Source: Rotaria macrura
Lineage: Eukaryota; Rotifera; Eurotatoria; Philodinida; Philodinidae
Direction of reading: 5' to 3'
DNA: 64,000 nucleotides
NCBI GenBank assembly: GCA_900239685.1
Contig: OENT01000034.1
Coordinates: 62,001 to 126,000, forward strand
Position numbers and translations under genes: made by a program. The first letter of the stretch is position 1; each line of letters opens with the position of its first letter. The notes beneath the pieces are model-generated. The model saw only the letters and a program-made list of their open reading frames with translations. It ran no database searches and was not told where the DNA came from. Of this stretch, positions 62,233 through 64,000 are shown piece after piece.

Positions 62233-63986
62233 ATGCGTATACGAGTATTAACAGATAATTTTTGGTCTATAGCATTATTCTGTTCTATTGTCACAGGATT
62301 TATTGTCATTGTTTCTTGTTTAACAAAACGTCGTCGTCGTTATTTTCGTCATCATCGTTTGGTTGATGACATTCATCATCTATGGCCATTCGATGAATAT
62401 ATTATACAGCCAACTTTATGCAATGTGTGTTCATCAACTCTACTAACTGGTTTTCATTGTTCGTCATGTGGCATTTACTTACACGAACGTTGTGTACGTC
62501 CTGCACGTCGCCTATTTCATTGTAAACACATGACAACTGAACAAGAATACGTACAACATCAGTGGACACGAGGAAATTTGCCACTCGATTCTGAATGTAC
62601 TATATGTCGACGATCATGTGGAGCTGAACCAAGACTATGTGATTATCGATGCATGTGGTGTCAACGTATTGTACATGATTCATGTATGAGAGCATTACCT
62701 ACAGAATGCGATTTCGGTGAATTTCAAAGATTAATTATACCTGTAAGTGTGCTACATTATACTGAAAGATATTAAATAAAATTTAGTGCTTAGTCGTTTT
62801 TCTATTATTGTCACATATAAGAGATAGTAAGAATATTTAAAAGAAAAGCAAAGTCATAATCATAGATGAACCACATCACAAAAAATACCTGCAAAGCATA
62901 ATTACAATTTTTATAGAGAATAGAGAAAATGATATGTATGATATTTCTCTGTGATCTAATTTGGACAAAATGGATCAATGCTATGCATATCTTTGAATCA
63001 CGTTATTTTTTTCTATCTAATTTTCTATAGAAAATTAATCTTTCGAAAAGAACAATTAAATCATTGAATTATAGCCGACTAACATCTTATTGAAGTAGGA
63101 AATATGGCATGTTTTCTTTCTGACTATTGTTTATTCTATCGTTCCTATCGAACTTAAATAATATTATGTTTTCTCGAGTCAATGATAGAAAGAAACAAAC
63201 TTGTAAATACGACACTTATTGTTGATTTCATCTTTTCTTTTCTTGTTTAGCCTAATGCTGTTGTATCACGTGTTGGAAATAAAAAAATTGTCGGTTACGC
63301 TCATTTAGTAGTCGAACGTATCTTACCATGCAATATTGATAATTGGTGTCCATTACTGGTGATTTGTAATCGAAAATCCGGTGGAGCTAATGCTGATCTT
63401 GTCCTCAATTCATTCCGAACATATTTAAATTCGGTTCAAGTAAGATATGCACAAATATACTATTGTATTTTTGATCAATTAATTTGTCTTTGTCTTCGTA
63501 TACTATTTAGGTTATTGATATTTCGACAATTGCACCTGATTCAATTCTTGAATGGTGTCATTCACTGCCACATGTTGGCTTTTATATTCTGGTATGTGGT
63601 GGTGATGGAACAGTTAGTTGGATTTTAGAAAGTATTGAAAATGCAAAACCAATGGTAAGTATTTGTCGACAGGTTGTAGAACAAAATCTTGTTCTATTTC
63701 TCTTTTTTTTCTATTATTAGATAAAACCTGCTGTTGGTATTCTGCCGATGGGTACCGGCAATGATTTAGCTCGTATATTACAATGGGGTAATGGAGAAGA
63801 TTCCGCTGTTGATGTTAGCACTTATTTGAAGAAAGTATTAAATGCTCGAGTTGTTGATATAGATCGGTAGGAGCTCAGTGTTGTCTAATGAACTGCAGAA
63901 AAATACCATTCTTCTCTTTCATAAGATGGTCAGTAGATATCAGTGCCAATGCTCGACATTTTGGTGTCGCAACAGCTAGTGCACGA
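62233..63986 (+). CDS. DGKE: Diacylglycerol kinase epsilon, 5' part
   Basis: Phosphorylates diacylglycerol to phosphatidic acid at membranes, with preference for arachidonoyl species, in the phosphatidylinositol cycle. Five exons lie in the window: 62233-62742, 63251-63439, 63511-63654, 63721-63866 and 63926-63986. The gene continues past the right edge after a GTATGT donor at 63987. An N-terminal membrane segment (FWSIALFCSIVTGFIVIVSCL) is specific to the epsilon type. Two C1 zinc domains follow: QPTLCNVC..CSSCGIYLHERC, and CTICRRSCGAEPRLCDYRCMWCQRIVHDSC. The CDFGEFQRLIIPP linker matches human DGKE closely. The catalytic domain then starts with VICNRKSGG, the VCGGDGTVSW nucleotide loop and LPMGTGNDLAR. 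The accessory kinase domain lies outside the window. Confidence 0.94.
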
Positions 63987-64000
63987 GTATGTCATTTATT

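Noticed and set aside
1..64000. tRNA, rRNA, spliced-leader RNA genes and CRISPR arrays
   Set aside because: I looked for T-arm-like GGTTCGA words, rRNA-like conserved blocks and regularly spaced repeats and found no convincing candidate by eye.

Overview
This is nuclear DNA of a small-genome invertebrate. It is AT-rich, with animal multi-exon genes separated by non-coding stretches of about 0.1 to 5 kb. Most introns are only 50 to 70 nt and have GT..AG borders. Animal-only genes (a TLX homeobox gene, a death-effector-domain protein, a TAB1-like protein) sit beside two almost intronless oxidase/hydrolase genes of a kind often acquired by transfer. Together with pyrimidine-AG sites just upstream of many start codons, this fits a rotifer, most likely a bdelloid. 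That assignment is inference, because no marker gene fixes the taxon. Exon borders were assembled by eye from reading frame, GT/AG sites and recalled family similarity; except where noted, the joined exons give whole codons. 

Layout: 1-5287 no gene; 5288-7088 coilin (+); 9775-12435 PLAT-domain protein (+); 13395-14448 TLX homeobox (-); 15391-17629 SLC38A11-like transporter (-); 19164-22643 QSOX sulfhydryl oxidase (-); 24273-25673 mitochondrial enoyl-CoA hydratase (-); 28158-29686 secreted flavin amine oxidase (+); 32283-34890 LIN54 (-); 35888-36965 a small orphan membrane glycoprotein candidate (+); 38378-39324 LysM protein (+); 39738-43184 BCKDHA (+); 45062-45884 NTAQ1 (+); 46066-47335 repeats and two MITE-like elements; 48143-49030 nitrilase-family hydrolase (-). 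Then follows a dense block: DED protein 51156-51536 (-), RMC1 51654-57402 (-) with an SRR1-like gene nested in its first intron (56328-57218, -), cornichon 57614-58119 (-), ERO1 58595-60018 (+), TAB1-like 60488-62104 (+) and DGK epsilon from 62233 running off the right edge (+). 

Themes: QSOX and ERO1 both make disulfides in the secretory pathway, and cornichon exports cargo from the ER. RMC1 (Rab7 activation through Mon1-Ccz1) and DGK epsilon act on membranes. TAB1 and the DED protein suggest inflammatory or death signalling. ECHS1 and BCKDHA act in the same mitochondrial branched-chain amino acid pathway. The genes are not arranged by pathway, but the right-hand 13 kb has tight head-to-tail pairs (RMC1 to DED 117 bp, TAB1 to DGKE 128 bp, CNIH to RMC1 211 bp). 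These look like spliced-leader operons.
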